From NCBI GenBank assembly GCA_020637895.1, contig JACKJP010000002.1, positions 620,001 to 684,000 of the forward strand: 64,000 nucleotides of DNA. Direction: 5' to 3'. Both the position numbers and the translations under genes were made by a program. How positions within the stretch are numbered: the first letter of the stretch is position 1; the number at the start of each line of letters is the position of its first letter. This DNA is from Rhodobiaceae bacterium (GTDB taxonomy: Bacteria; Pseudomonadota; Alphaproteobacteria; Rhizobiales; Tepidamorphaceae). Below, piece by piece: positions 34,702-44,337 of the stretch. A model generated the notes under the pieces. That model searched no databases and had not been told where the DNA came from. It saw nothing but the letters and a program-made list of their open reading frames with translations.

Positions 34702-35604
34702 ATGACCGACGAGAATGCAGAACACAGGGGCGCTGGCGACCAGGCCCACGTCCTTTCCCAGGCGCTGCCCTACATGCAGCGCTACAACGACCGAACGGTC
34801 GTGGTGAAATATGGCGGTCACGCAATGGGCGATTCCTCCCTTGCGCGCGCATTCGCACGAGACATCACGCTGCTGAAGCAGTCCGGCGTTCGGCCGATCG
34901 TCGTCCATGGCGGCGGCCCCCAGATCGCGGCGATGCTCGACAAGCTCGGCATCCGCTCCGAATTCAAGGCGGGTCTCAGGGTCACCGACAAGGCGACGGT
35001 GGAAATCGTCGAAATGGTGCTCGCCGGGTCCATCAACAAGGAAATCGTTCAGGCGATCAACGCCGAGGGCGGCCGGGCCATCGGGCTTTGCGGCAAGGAT
35101 GGCAACATGGTCACCGTCACCAAGGCGACGCGGACCATGGTCGATCCGGACTCCAACATCGAAAAGGTCGTCGATCTCGGTTTCGTCGGCGAACCGCAGA
35201 CGGTCAGGCCCGCGGTCATCGACATGGTGGCGCGCGAGGACTTGATCCCCGTCATCGCCCCGGTCGCGCCGGGCACCGACGGCGAGACCTACAATGTCAA
35301 CGCAGATACGTTTGCTGGCGCCATCGCCGGGGCACTCGGCGCGACCCGCCTTCTGTTCCTGACCGACGTCGCCGGCGTCCTCGACAAGAACGGCGTGCTG
35401 CAGAAGGAACTGACGGTGGCCGAAGCGCGCGCGCTGATCGCCGACGGCACGATTTCCGGCGGCATGATCCCCAAGGTCGAGACGTGCATCGAGGCGCTGG
35501 CGCGCGGTGTGGAAGGCGTCGTGATCCTGAACGGCAAGACGCCGCACGCCGTGCTGCTTGAACTCTTCACCGAGCACGGCGCGGGTACACTGATCACGCC
35601 GTAA
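34702..35604 (+). CDS. argB: Acetylglutamate kinase
   Basis: A 300-residue amino acid kinase. The N-terminal block VVKYGGHAMGD binds phosphate, IVVHGGGPQI the substrate, and the C-terminal FLTDVAGVLDKNG to GGMIPKVETC forms the nucleotide site. It phosphorylates N-acetylglutamate in arginine synthesis. The ATG at 34702 lies after a GAGAAGATG stretch. The neighbours yihA upstream and nucleotidase/dapD downstream are its usual rhizobial context, but an ABC operon and two exporters have been inserted on either side. Confidence 0.95.
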   Translation: MTDENAEHRGAGDQAHVLSQALPYMQRYNDRTVVVKYGGHAMGDSSLARAFARDITLLKQSGVRPIVVHGGGPQIAAMLDKLGIRSEFKAGLRVTDKATVEIVEMVLAGSINKEIVQAINAEGGRAIGLCGKDGNMVTVTKATRTMVDPDSNIEKVVDLGFVGEPQTVRPAVIDMVAREDLIPVIAPVAPGTDGETYNVNADTFAGAIAGALGATRLLFLTDVAGVLDKNGVLQKELTVAEARALIADGTISGGMIPKVETCIEALARGVEGVVILNGKTPHAVLLELFTEHGAGTLITP

Positions 35605-35608
35605 GACG

Positions 35609-37084
35609 TCACTCGACGACTGGCGGAGGCGGAGCCGGACGGTTCGTCAGATCTGCCTTCGGCATGACGAGATGCACCGCCACGGCGACGATCAGGAACG
35701 CGACAATCTCGTAGATGAGGGCGGCACGCAGCGCCGCGACATATTCGGTGTGCCCCGGCGCACCGTGACCGAGCAGCGTCAGGAAGAATATCTCGCCGAC
35801 GATGGCAACGCCGATCGCGCCGCCGAGCTGCTGGAACGACTGCATGCCACCGGATGCCGAACCGGCATCGCGCGGCGCGGCGCCAGAGAGCGCCAGCTGG
35901 AAGATCGGCCCGATGGCGCCGCCCATGCCCAGACCGGCGAGGTAGAGCGGCACGGTCAGGTCGAACGAACTGACCGAATCCCCAAGGCCGCCGACGATAT
36001 AGCGCAGCACGAACATGATGACCGCCATCAGCGCTGAGCCGACGAGCAGGCGCTTGCGCAACCAGCGATGGCCGAACCAGCGGCTGGCCAAGGACGCCGT
36101 CATGATACCCAGCGGGAACGGCATCGTGGTCAGGCCCGAATGAAGGGGGGTAAAGCCGAAACCTTCCTGCAGGAAGAGCGCCAGGATCAGAAAGAAGCCG
36201 GGAATGCCAGAAAAGAAGATTGTGCCAAGGGCGCTGCCGATCACGAATGTGCGGGTCGTCAGAAGTGACATCGGCAGAAGCTGCGGCCCGCCTACGCGCG
36301 CCTGACGGCGCTCCCAGAGCGTAAAGACGATGCCTGCCGGAAGGGCCGCGGCAATCATGATGAAGCACCAGAGCGGCCAGCCGAGGCCGCGCCCCTCGAT
36401 CATCGGGAAAAGGACGAGCAGGATCGTAACCGCGGCGAGCGCGATCCCGACGATGTCGATACCGAGCTGACGGTGACCTGAGATCGACGGGATAAACCGC
36501 AGTCCCGCGACGATCGCGAAGATTCCGATCGGAACATTGACGAGAAAAATCGGGCGCCAGGCAAGCCCGGCGATGTCGGCGCTGATGAGCAGGCCGCCGA
36601 GCGTCGGGCCGGTCACCGCCGCCAGGCTTGCGGCAATTCCGAATGTGGCGAACGCGCTTGCGCGTTCGTGCGGCGGGAACACGACCTGCGCGATTGCCAG
36701 TGTCTGCGGCGCCATCATCGCAGCGGCTGCCCCTTGCAGGACGCGGCCGGCGATCAGCACCTCGGCGTTGGGCGCCATGCCGCAGAGCGCGGAGAACAGC
36801 GTGAACAGCGCGACGCCGGCCAGAAACATGGTGCGACGCCCGATCATATCGCCGAGCCTGCCGAAGGGCAGAAGGCCAAGCGCGAAGGTCAGGATATAGG
36901 CTGCGACCACCCATTCGATATCGCTGGGCGTCGCTCCCAGTTCGCGCCTGAGGCTCGGCAGCGAGACGTTGACGATCGTCACATCCATCAGGTTCATGAA
37001 GTTGGCGATAAGCAGGACCGACAGTGCGATCCAGCGCCCTTCGAGCGGAGGCTGACCCTCCATGTTTGCGTCAAGCGTGGTCAT
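35609..37084 (-). CDS. DHA2-family MFS drug efflux transporter
   Basis: A 491-residue protein with about 14 hydrophobic helices. The DHA2 (EmrB/QacA) features are visible: the N-terminal FMNLMDVTIVNVSLPSL with its membrane acidic residue, and the loop GRLGDMIGRR between helices 2 and 3. The tail is Pro-rich. The family exports lipophilic drugs by proton exchange. No EmrA-like partner or regulator is adjacent; the substrate is unknown. It lies convergent to argB, separated by 4 bases. Confidence 0.88.
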   Translation of the reverse strand: MTTLDANMEGQPPLEGRWIALSVLLIANFMNLMDVTIVNVSLPSLRRELGATPSDIEWVVAAYILTFALGLLPFGRLGDMIGRRTMFLAGVALFTLFSALCGMAPNAEVLIAGRVLQGAAAAMMAPQTLAIAQVVFPPHERASAFATFGIAASLAAVTGPTLGGLLISADIAGLAWRPIFLVNVPIGIFAIVAGLRFIPSISGHRQLGIDIVGIALAAVTILLVLFPMIEGRGLGWPLWCFIMIAAALPAGIVFTLWERRQARVGGPQLLPMSLLTTRTFVIGSALGTIFFSGIPGFFLILALFLQEGFGFTPLHSGLTTMPFPLGIMTASLASRWFGHRWLRKRLLVGSALMAVIMFVLRYIVGGLGDSVSSFDLTVPLYLAGLGMGGAIGPIFQLALSGAAPRDAGSASGGMQSFQQLGGAIGVAIVGEIFFLTLLGHGAPGHTEYVAALRAALIYEIVAFLIVAVAVHLVMPKADLTNRPAPPPPVVE

Positions 37085-37098
37085 TGCCCTGTCCGGAA

Positions 37099-38004
37099 CT
37101 AGCGGTAGATGACGAGAACGACGATACCGAGCGCGATCAGCACACAGCCGATCGTCTCGATGCGGTTGATGGGCTCACGGAAGAAGAACACCGTTGAGGC
37201 GAAGGTAAAGAGAATCTCGATCTGCGCGAGCGCCTTGACGATGGCCGCCTGCTGCAGGGTCATGGCCATGAACCAGCCGAACGACGCCGTCGCACCGACA
37301 AAGCCGACCGCCAGCCCGGTTTTCCATGCCGCACGGACCCGCCCGATCTCTGCCGGTTCGCGCAGCCACATCCATATAAGCAACAGGACTGTCTGCAGCG
37401 TGATCGCGCATACGAGCGTCATCGCCGCCTGCATCATGAAATTGGGATAGCCCAGCGCCAGCGAGGCAGCGCGATAACCGACTGCGGCGATGCCGAACGC
37501 CGTGCCCGAAGCAAGCCCGATGAGCGAGGTGCGGGAAACGATGGAGGCGGCAAGGTTGCGAAGGCTCATTGCGTGATGGGCAATGGAAATCAGCATCACG
37601 CCGAACACGGTAATCAGGATTGCGATCAGCGCGCCGGACGTTACCAGTTCGCCCAGAAACAGCAGCCCGAAGATGGCGGCCTGCGCTGGTTCAGTACGCG
37701 AATAGGCGGTACCGACCGCAAAGTTGCGAAACGAGAAGAGATGCACCAGCAATGCCTGGGCGATGATCTGCCCGAGGGCCGCGACCGTGACCCATAACGC
37801 GAACGCCGCATTGGGACGCGGTATCTCATAACCGAGCACGAAGTGCAGGACGAGAAGGAACAGAATGGCGAACGGCACGCCATAGCCGAAGCGCACGAAG
37901 GTTGCCCCTGTCGTGCCCATGACCTTCTTGAGATGTTTCTGGAGTGTCGAACGGATATTCTGAAGAAAAGCCGCAGCGACCGTTATCACGACCCATGTCT
38001 GCAT
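37099..38004 (-). CDS. DMT-superfamily (EamA) transporter
   Basis: A 301-residue protein with about ten hydrophobic helices in two EamA-type halves. The first half has QALLVHLFSFRNFAVGTAYSRTEPAQAA and the second ends in ALAQIEILFTFASTVFFFREPI, the usual helix-4/5 regions. Members export amino acids or metabolites. The gene is 14 bases upstream of the DHA2 transporter on the same strand, so the pair is probably one transcript. Confidence 0.85.
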   Translation of the reverse strand: MQTWVVITVAAAFLQNIRSTLQKHLKKVMGTTGATFVRFGYGVPFAILFLLVLHFVLGYEIPRPNAAFALWVTVAALGQIIAQALLVHLFSFRNFAVGTAYSRTEPAQAAIFGLLFLGELVTSGALIAILITVFGVMLISIAHHAMSLRNLAASIVSRTSLIGLASGTAFGIAAVGYRAASLALGYPNFMMQAAMTLVCAITLQTVLLLIWMWLREPAEIGRVRAAWKTGLAVGFVGATASFGWFMAMTLQQAAIVKALAQIEILFTFASTVFFFREPINRIETIGCVLIALGIVVLVIYR

Positions 38005-38148
38005 CGTCCTTCAACTACACCCGTTCGGCGATCAGGTCACGCGCGCGGCAGCATGGCTGCCTTGCGCCAGTTGCGCGGCTCTGACACAACAACCGCCGGT
38101 GAAATTGCGCCCGAAACCGCTTTCCAGATCGGAAGAAGTCACACGCTG

Positions 38149-38826
38149 ATGGCCACGAAGCGATCATTTCTCGACGAACTTGCCCATGTGCGCGAATGGG
38201 TTTTCGATCTCGACAACACGCTCTATCCGCCGGGCAGCCATCTGTTCGATCAGGTGGCGGTGAAAATGAACGACTACATCCGGGGCTTCCTGAAGGTCGA
38301 TGCGGAGAAGGCAAAGCGGATTCGCCGCGACTATTACAAGCGCTACGGTACGACGATGCGCGGCCTGATGATCGAACATGGGCTCGACCCGCATGATTTT
38401 CTGGAAAAGGTTCACGACATCGACCACTCCCCCTTGCAGCCGGATCCGGCGCTCGGCTCCGCCATCGCCGCATTGCCCGGGCGGAAATTCGTGCTGACCA
38501 ACGGTTCGCGCGGCCATGCGGAGGCGGTGACGCGACGCCTCGGCATCGAAGAGCATTTTGAGGACATGTTCGATATCGTCGCGGCCAATTTCGAGCCCAA
38601 GCCCGCGCGCGGTCCCTACGATCTCTTTCTTGCGCGCAACGGCATCGATCCGGCAGCGGCGGCGATGTTTGAGGACCTGCCGCAGAATCTGGAAATCCCG
38701 CACGCGCTGGGCATGCGGACCGTTCTCGTGACGGCCAAGGGCGCGAACCCGCCGAGGGCTGCGCATATCGACCACGTCACCGACGATCTGACACTGTTCC
38801 TCAGCGCCTTCGATCGCGCCGCCTGA
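38149..38826 (+). CDS. HAD-family pyrimidine 5'-nucleotidase
   Basis: A 225-residue HAD hydrolase. The catalytic motif I is VFDLDNTLYP near residue 18-27, motif II is LTNGSRGH, the lysine motif III is FEPKPARG, and motif IV is FEDLPQN. This is the SDT1/YjjG-like nucleotidase group. The frame is open upstream, but GGAAGAAG 10 bases before the ATG at 38149 supports this start. It is in the usual rhizobial position upstream of dapD. Confidence 0.88.
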   Translation: MATKRSFLDELAHVREWVFDLDNTLYPPGSHLFDQVAVKMNDYIRGFLKVDAEKAKRIRRDYYKRYGTTMRGLMIEHGLDPHDFLEKVHDIDHSPLQPDPALGSAIAALPGRKFVLTNGSRGHAEAVTRRLGIEEHFEDMFDIVAANFEPKPARGPYDLFLARNGIDPAAAAMFEDLPQNLEIPHALGMRTVLVTAKGANPPRAAHIDHVTDDLTLFLSAFDRAA

Positions 38827-38832
38827 GGCCCG

Positions 38833-39645
38833 TCAGCGCCGGTAGAAACCGGCGATCGCGTCCCAGCCGTCCTCGGCCGTCTCAACGAACGTGATGAGGT
38901 CGATATCCTGGGGCGAGATCGTCCCTGCCTCGACCAGCGCGTCGAAGTTTATCACCTTGCGCCAGAACGCCTCGCCGAACAGCACAAGCGGGAAGCGCCT
39001 GACCTTGCCGGTCTGGATCAGGGTAAGCGCCTCGAAGAGTTCATCCATCGTGCCAAACCCTCCCGGGAATGCGACGACAGCGCGGGCACGCATGAGGAAA
39101 TGCATCTTGCGCAGCGCGAAATAGTGAAACTGCAGGCATAGCTCGGGTGTGATGTAACCGTTGGGCGCCTGCTCATGCGGGAGAACGATATTCAGACCGA
39201 TCGAGGGCGCGCCGATATCGGCAGCGCCGCGGTTGGCCGCTTCCATGATGCCGGGCCCACCGCCCGAGACGACGACATATTCGCGAAAGCCGCTGTCGCG
39301 CGAGGCTTCCGACACGATCCGGGCAAACTTGCGCGCTTCCTCATAATGGGGTTTGAGCGCGGGGTTGGCCGAACCCGTATCGTCACCCTGTATCCGCGCC
39401 GATCCGAAAATCACGACCGTGGATTCAATGCCGTATTGCTGCATGACGAGTTCAGGCTTGAGCAGCTCAAGCTGCAAACGGACCGGCCGCAATTCATCGC
39501 GCAGGATGAAGTCATGATCGGTGAAGGCAAGCCGATAGGCGGGCGATTCCGTCTGCGGCGTTGAGGGCTGGCGCTTCCAGGCCTCAAGATCCTGCGGTGC
39601 GGAGCGCATCGGCCCGCGGCGAGCGCTGCTTTCCTGATCTGTCAT
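38833..39645 (-). CDS. LOG-family protein (TIGR00730)
   Basis: A 270-residue protein with a Rossmann-like fold. The LOG signature PGGFGTMDELFE is clear, preceded by VVSGGGPGIMEAANRGA. Relatives hydrolyse nucleoside monophosphates, including cytokinin riboside phosphate in plants and bacteria. I chose the ATG at 39645; an in-frame ATG at 39720 adds 25 Cys/Arg-rich residues outside the family. It is convergent with the nucleotidase. Confidence 0.85.
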   Translation of the reverse strand: MTDQESSARRGPMRSAPQDLEAWKRQPSTPQTESPAYRLAFTDHDFILRDELRPVRLQLELLKPELVMQQYGIESTVVIFGSARIQGDDTGSANPALKPHYEEARKFARIVSEASRDSGFREYVVVSGGGPGIMEAANRGAADIGAPSIGLNIVLPHEQAPNGYITPELCLQFHYFALRKMHFLMRARAVVAFPGGFGTMDELFEALTLIQTGKVRRFPLVLFGEAFWRKVINFDALVEAGTISPQDIDLITFVETAEDGWDAIAGFYRR

Positions 39646-39850
39646 CGAAATTCCCGTTTCCCGCGCCGAGCGTACGCATGAACACGCGCCTAGCGTCCCA
39701 TCCCCTATTGTCTCTTTCATTCAAGCGGCAAAGGGTTACAAAGCCGTTGCGGCCGGGCGCTTCCATCTCAGGGTAATGGCTCTAACGTCCGCGCGGCATC
39801 CGGCAAGGACGTGTCCCTGCCACGACTTGCGAGAGAAGAAGAGGAATTCG

Positions 39851-40696
39851 ATGAAGCCGGACAATCTCCAGAGCGTGATCGATGACGCGTTCGAAGCCCG
39901 CGACAACATCAACGCCAACACCAAGGGCCAGGTGCGCGACGCGGTGAACGAAGCGCTGAACCTGCTGGATAGCGGAAAGGCGCGCGTTGCCGAAAAGCAG
40001 GCTGATGGCAACTGGAAGGTCAATCAGTGGCTGAAGAAGGCCGTGCTGCTGTCGTTCCGGCTCGAGCCGATGAAGGTGGTGAAGGGCGGTCCGGGAGAAT
40101 CGGTCTGGTGGGACAAGGTCGATTCCAAGTTCGAAGGCTGGGGCGCGCTCGATTTCGAGAATGCCGGTTTTCGCGCGGTGCCCAACTGCGTGGTCCGACG
40201 CTCCGCCCATATCGGCCGCAACGTCGTGCTGATGCCCTCTTTCGTCAATCTCGGCGCCTATGTCGATGACGGGACCATGGTCGATACCTGGGCGACGGTC
40301 GGATCGTGCGCGCAGATCGGCAAGAACGTTCATCTTTCCGGCGGCGCCGGGATCGGTGGCGTGCTCGAGCCGTTGCAGGCTGATCCGACGATCATCGAGG
40401 ACAACTGCTTCATCGGCGCCCGGTCGGAAGTCGTGGAAGGCTGCATCGTGCGCGAGGGTTCGGTGCTCGGCATGGGCGTCTATATCGGCAAGTCCACCAA
40501 GATCGTCGATCGCGCGACCGGGGAAATCTTCATGGGCGAGGTGCCGCCCTATTCCGTCGTTGTCTCCGGCTCTCTGCCCGGCAAGAACGTGCCCGGCGAA
40601 AACTGGGGCCCGAGCCTTTACTGCGCCGTGATCGTCAAGCGCGTCGACGAGAAGACCCGGGCGAAGACGTCGGTCAACGAACTGCTGAGGGATTGA
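39851..40696 (+). CDS. dapD: Tetrahydrodipicolinate N-succinyltransferase
   Basis: A 281-residue transferase. The N-terminal helical part is followed by a left-handed beta-helix built from hexapeptide repeats (about 105-240), including VVRRSAHIGRNVVLMPSFV and the block EDNCFIGARSEVVEG. It transfers succinyl from CoA to tetrahydrodipicolinate in the lysine/diaminopimelate pathway. GAGGAA just before the ATG at 39851 supports the start. dapE follows after 18 bases, so the two steps are co-expressed. Confidence 0.96.
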   Translation: MKPDNLQSVIDDAFEARDNINANTKGQVRDAVNEALNLLDSGKARVAEKQADGNWKVNQWLKKAVLLSFRLEPMKVVKGGPGESVWWDKVDSKFEGWGALDFENAGFRAVPNCVVRRSAHIGRNVVLMPSFVNLGAYVDDGTMVDTWATVGSCAQIGKNVHLSGGAGIGGVLEPLQADPTIIEDNCFIGARSEVVEGCIVREGSVLGMGVYIGKSTKIVDRATGEIFMGEVPPYSVVVSGSLPGKNVPGENWGPSLYCAVIVKRVDEKTRAKTSVNELLRD

Positions 40697-40714
40697 CGGA
40701 AGCGGGTCAAGATC

Positions 40715-41929
40715 ATGAATAACGGCCCCGCCGATCCGGTCGAGATCGCAGCTTCGCTGATACGCTGCGACAGCGTGACGCCGCGAGACGGCGGCGCCCT
40801 TCCGGCGCTCGCCCGTTTTCTCGATGGGCGCGGCTTTCATACGGAAATTGTGCGGTTCAGCGAGCCCGGCACACCCGATATCGACAATCTCTACGCCCGC
40901 TTCGGATCGAAGAGCCCCTGTCTGGTCTTCGCCGGCCATACCGATGTCGTGCCGCCGGGAGACGAAAGTCGCTGGCGCCATCCGCCATTCAGCGCCGATA
41001 TTGAGGACGGACGTCTCTACGGGCGCGGGGCTGTGGACATGAAGGGCGGGATTGCCGCCTTTGCGGCGGCGGCGGCGAATTATATCTCCGCGTGCAATGG
41101 AGATTTTCCCGGTTCCATCGCTTTCCTCATCACCGGCGACGAGGAAGGCCCCGCAGTGAACGGGACCGTCAAGCTGCTGGACTGGGCGGCGCGGCGTGGA
41201 GAACGGTTCGATCATTGCGTACTTGGCGAGCCGACTTCAGCCGAGACGCTTGGTGATCAACTCAAAATTGGCCGGCGCGGCTCCTACTCCTTCACCCTGA
41301 CCGTCGAAGGGACGCAGGGCCACGTCGCCTATCCGCATCTGGCCGACAATCCCGTACGCGGACTGACGACGCTGATGGATGCCCTGCTTGCCACACCGCT
41401 TGATGAAGGCAGCGAGCATTTTGACCCGTCGACGCTGGAACCCGTTGGCCTGGAAGCCGGGACGGGCGCGTGGAACGTCATTCCTGGCCGGGCAAGGGTC
41501 AGCATGAACAGCCGCTTCAACGACCTGTGGACCTCAAAGACGCTGAGGGCAGAACTGGAAAGACGGCTTGAGGCCGCCAGCGGCGATATGCGACACCGTC
41601 CGGACGGCAAGCAGCCGATCCGCTGGCTGATCGAAGAACTGCCCGGTGCGAGCCAATCCTTTCTGGCGAGAGACGAGGATCTGATCGGTCTCCTGAAGAG
41701 CGCAGTTGCCGCAAGAACGGGCAAGGACCCAAAGCTTTCCACAAGCGGCGGAACGTCTGACGCCCGTTTCATCAAGGATTTTTGTCCCGTCGTCGAACTC
41801 GGGCTGGTTGGCAAAACCATGCACGGTATCGACGAGAATGTGCCGGTCGAGGAGCTGAAGGCACTCAGCGCCATCTATTCCGATTTCATCGAACGCTATT
41901 TCGACTTTCACACTGGCCGCAAAGCCTGA
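40715..41929 (+). CDS. dapE: Succinyl-diaminopimelate desuccinylase
   Basis: A 404-residue M20 metallopeptidase. The metal ligands are visible: FAGHTDVVPPGDE, YGRGAVDMKGG, the catalytic Glu in GDEEGPAVNG, GEPTS, and the C-terminal His in TMHGIDENVPVEEL. A dimerisation domain lies in the middle. It removes succinate from N-succinyl-LL-diaminopimelate, downstream of DapD. The following membrane protein starts 16 bases later and is probably in the same transcript. Confidence 0.95.
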   Translation: MNNGPADPVEIAASLIRCDSVTPRDGGALPALARFLDGRGFHTEIVRFSEPGTPDIDNLYARFGSKSPCLVFAGHTDVVPPGDESRWRHPPFSADIEDGRLYGRGAVDMKGGIAAFAAAAANYISACNGDFPGSIAFLITGDEEGPAVNGTVKLLDWAARRGERFDHCVLGEPTSAETLGDQLKIGRRGSYSFTLTVEGTQGHVAYPHLADNPVRGLTTLMDALLATPLDEGSEHFDPSTLEPVGLEAGTGAWNVIPGRARVSMNSRFNDLWTSKTLRAELERRLEAASGDMRHRPDGKQPIRWLIEELPGASQSFLARDEDLIGLLKSAVAARTGKDPKLSTSGGTSDARFIKDFCPVVELGLVGKTMHGIDENVPVEELKALSAIYSDFIERYFDFHTGRKA

Positions 41930-41944
41930 AGGCGCAGCACCGCG

Positions 41945-42541
41945 ATGCTCTTTCCTTCCATCAGCGATATCCAGCGCAACCTTACCGCCGTGTGGGCGGT
42001 ATTCCGCGGGAACAGGGACGCCATCCGGCAGGTCGACGCATCTTACGAAGGGTTCTGGCGGAGCTTCGCTGCCATTGTCCTGCTGATTCCCCTCTACATC
42101 GCCTTCGTCATGTCAGAGATCGCCGTTATCGAATCGCGCGATCTGATCCCTGCCGAATTCAGCCCGACGTGGCACGCGGCCGTGAGGGCGATCAGTATCG
42201 TCATCGACTGGGTCGGATATCCACTTCTCATGCTCGTCATGGCGCGGCCGCTTGGCATCGCAAGCCGCTATGCGACCTATATCGCTGCCTATAACTGGTC
42301 GAGCGTGATCATTTCGGTCCCGCTTGCCCTGCCCGGCATTCTTCTCGGCCTCGGCATGATTTCCACCGGCATTGCCGGCGCCCTGATGCTTGTGGGGCTG
42401 GCCGTTTTCGTCCGCATGCGATTTGTCGTGGCGCGCGCAGCGCTCGAGGTGTCCGTCGCGACGGCCGCCGGCCTTGTCCTGCTCGACTTTCTGCTGGGCC
42501 TTGCGCTCGCAGAACTTTTCGACCGGATGACGGGCCTCTGA
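41945..42541 (+). CDS. Predicted membrane protein downstream of dapE
   Basis: A 198-residue protein with about five hydrophobic helices and a short cytoplasmic N-terminus carrying several acidic/Trp residues. The layout resembles Yip1-type proteins but I would not assign a family. It follows dapE on the same strand and converges on truA. Such a gene is often found at this position in related bacteria, yet its role is unknown. Confidence 0.65.
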   Translation: MLFPSISDIQRNLTAVWAVFRGNRDAIRQVDASYEGFWRSFAAIVLLIPLYIAFVMSEIAVIESRDLIPAEFSPTWHAAVRAISIVIDWVGYPLLMLVMARPLGIASRYATYIAAYNWSSVIISVPLALPGILLGLGMISTGIAGALMLVGLAVFVRMRFVVARAALEVSVATAAGLVLLDFLLGLALAELFDRMTGL

Positions 42542-42646
42542 CACCAGCGGCCGGCTAACCCACAGGGCGGTGCCGGGCACAGGCGTGACTTCACCAGACT
42601 GCAGCAGACCAGCCATTCGCTGAACGAAATCTCGATGCTCGGACAA

Positions 42647-43387
42647 CTAGTAGTCGACGCGTGCCAGATAGAGGCCGCAGGCGGGCGCCACCGGGCCGCA
42701 CCGTGTACGATCGCGCGCGCTCAGGGCCTCTTCCAGATCGGTACGCGTCCAGCGCCCCTCACCCACCAGCTTGAGCGTCCCCGCCATCGAGCGAACCTGG
42801 TTATGAAGAAAGGATCGAGCCGATACGATCAGGAAAATATCGTCCTCATCACGCCTCACATCGAAGCGGTCTATCGTTCGCATCGGCGATTTGGCCTGGC
42901 AATCGGTGGAGCGAAAAGTCGTAAAATCGTGGTGCCCGACAAAAGCCCGCGCGGCGTCCGCCATAGCGTCGACGTCCAGCGGCCTCGCCACCCACCAGGC
43001 GCGATTGAGATCGAGCGCAAGCTGGCTGCGGCGATTGAGGATACGATAGTGGTAGTGGCGCGCGGTCGCGGAGAAACGGGCGTCAAAATCCGTCGCCACC
43101 GGCGTTGCTTCAAGAATGGATACAGGTAGTGGGCGCAAATGGGCGTTTATCGCGTCGCGCACCGTATCGGCCGGCCACGCCTTGGAAAGATCCGCGTGGG
43201 CAACCTGGCCGCGCGCGTGAACGCCTGTGTCGGTGCGGCCTGCGGCCCGAATCCGTATCTCGTCGCCGCTGAATGCGAGGATCGCCTCTTCCACCGCCTG
43301 CTGCACGCTCAGGCCGTTATGCTGCGCCTGCCACCCCACGAATGGCGTGCCATCATATTCAATATCGAGTCGATACCGATGTGCCAT
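42647..43387 (-). CDS. truA: tRNA pseudouridine(38-40) synthase TruA
   Basis: A 246-residue pseudouridine synthase. The catalytic aspartate is in AAGRTDTGVHARGQVAH, D53. Later family blocks YHYRILNRR and FLHNQVRSMAGTL are present. It modifies uridines in the tRNA anticodon arm. The gene begins 2 bases after the fmt stop, completing a def-fmt-truA operon. Confidence 0.95.
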   Translation of the reverse strand: MAHRYRLDIEYDGTPFVGWQAQHNGLSVQQAVEEAILAFSGDEIRIRAAGRTDTGVHARGQVAHADLSKAWPADTVRDAINAHLRPLPVSILEATPVATDFDARFSATARHYHYRILNRRSQLALDLNRAWWVARPLDVDAMADAARAFVGHHDFTTFRSTDCQAKSPMRTIDRFDVRRDEDDIFLIVSARSFLHNQVRSMAGTLKLVGEGRWTRTDLEEALSARDRTRCGPVAPACGLYLARVDY

Positions 43388-43389
43388 GG

Positions 43390-44313
43390 TTATTCCAGAC
43401 GGTCGCCTAGCACGAGTTTCTGGCCGAGCAGAAAAGTGCCGGAATCCATCGCCCTGGCACCCGCGCGTTGCACCTGCTGCAGCCGTACTGCGCCCTCGCC
43501 GCAGGCGATCGTCAGCCTGTTGTCGAGGATGATGCCCGGCTCGCCTTTGCCTTCAGCCAACGATGAGCGAAGGATCTTGAGCCTCGAACCGTCGGGCATC
43601 TGGGTCCATGCGCCGGGGAACGGGCTGAGGCCCCGGATATGGTTGTGAACTTCCGCAGCAGAACGCGACCAGTCGACGCGCGCCTCGACCTTGTCGATCT
43701 TCGCCGCATAGGTCACGCCTTCCTCGGCCTGCGTCTCGCAATCAAGCTGGCCGAGCGCCAGCGCGCTCATTGCGCGCAGCATCAGCCCCGCGCCGGCGCG
43801 GGCCAGTTCGTCGTGGAGGTCGCCGGCTGTCATATCCGCGCCGATCGCAACAGCTTCCTCCATACAGACAGGGCCGGTATCGAGGCCTGCTTCCATGCGC
43901 ATGATGCTGGCGGCCGTCGTGCCGTCACCTGCCATGATGGCGCGCTGGATCGGCGCTGCGCCGCGCCAGCGCGGCAGTTTCGAAGCGTGCAGGTTGAAGC
44001 AGCCATACCGGGTGGCGTCGAGCACGGCCTGCGGCAGGATAAGACCATAGGCAACCACAACCGCCGCATCGGCCTCAAATCCGGCGAACTGGTCGATGGC
44101 ATCCTGATTGCGGAAATTCCGGGGTGTCAGGACCGGCAGGCCGAAATCACCGGCCGCCCGCGCAACCGGTGTCGGCATCTCGGCCATGCCGCGCCCGGCG
44201 GGCTTTGCGGGCTGACTGTAAACGGCCCTGATGTCATGGCCCGCGCCGACGAGTTCCGCGAGCGTCGGGACCGCGAAATCGGGCGAACCCATGAAGATCA
44301 GCTTGAGTGCCAT
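43390..44313 (-). CDS. fmt: Methionyl-tRNA formyltransferase
   Basis: A 307-residue enzyme. The N-terminal formyltransferase fold opens IFMGSPDFAVPTL and contains the active-site block FNLHASKLPRWRGAAPIQ. The C-terminal OB-like tRNA domain starts near residue 205. It formylates initiator methionyl-tRNA, the substrate later processed by the deformylase encoded just upstream. It begins 24 bases after the def stop. Confidence 0.96.
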   Translation of the reverse strand: MALKLIFMGSPDFAVPTLAELVGAGHDIRAVYSQPAKPAGRGMAEMPTPVARAAGDFGLPVLTPRNFRNQDAIDQFAGFEADAAVVVAYGLILPQAVLDATRYGCFNLHASKLPRWRGAAPIQRAIMAGDGTTAASIMRMEAGLDTGPVCMEEAVAIGADMTAGDLHDELARAGAGLMLRAMSALALGQLDCETQAEEGVTYAAKIDKVEARVDWSRSAAEVHNHIRGLSPFPGAWTQMPDGSRLKILRSSLAEGKGEPGIILDNRLTIACGEGAVRLQQVQRAGARAMDSGTFLLGQKLVLGDRLE

Positions 44314-44337
44314 GGCGTCCCCCGAATACGAACAGCC

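Noticed and set aside
39782..41215. 477-codon open frame antisense to dapD and dapE
   Set aside because: Same reason: it mirrors two intact genes and shows no family motif.
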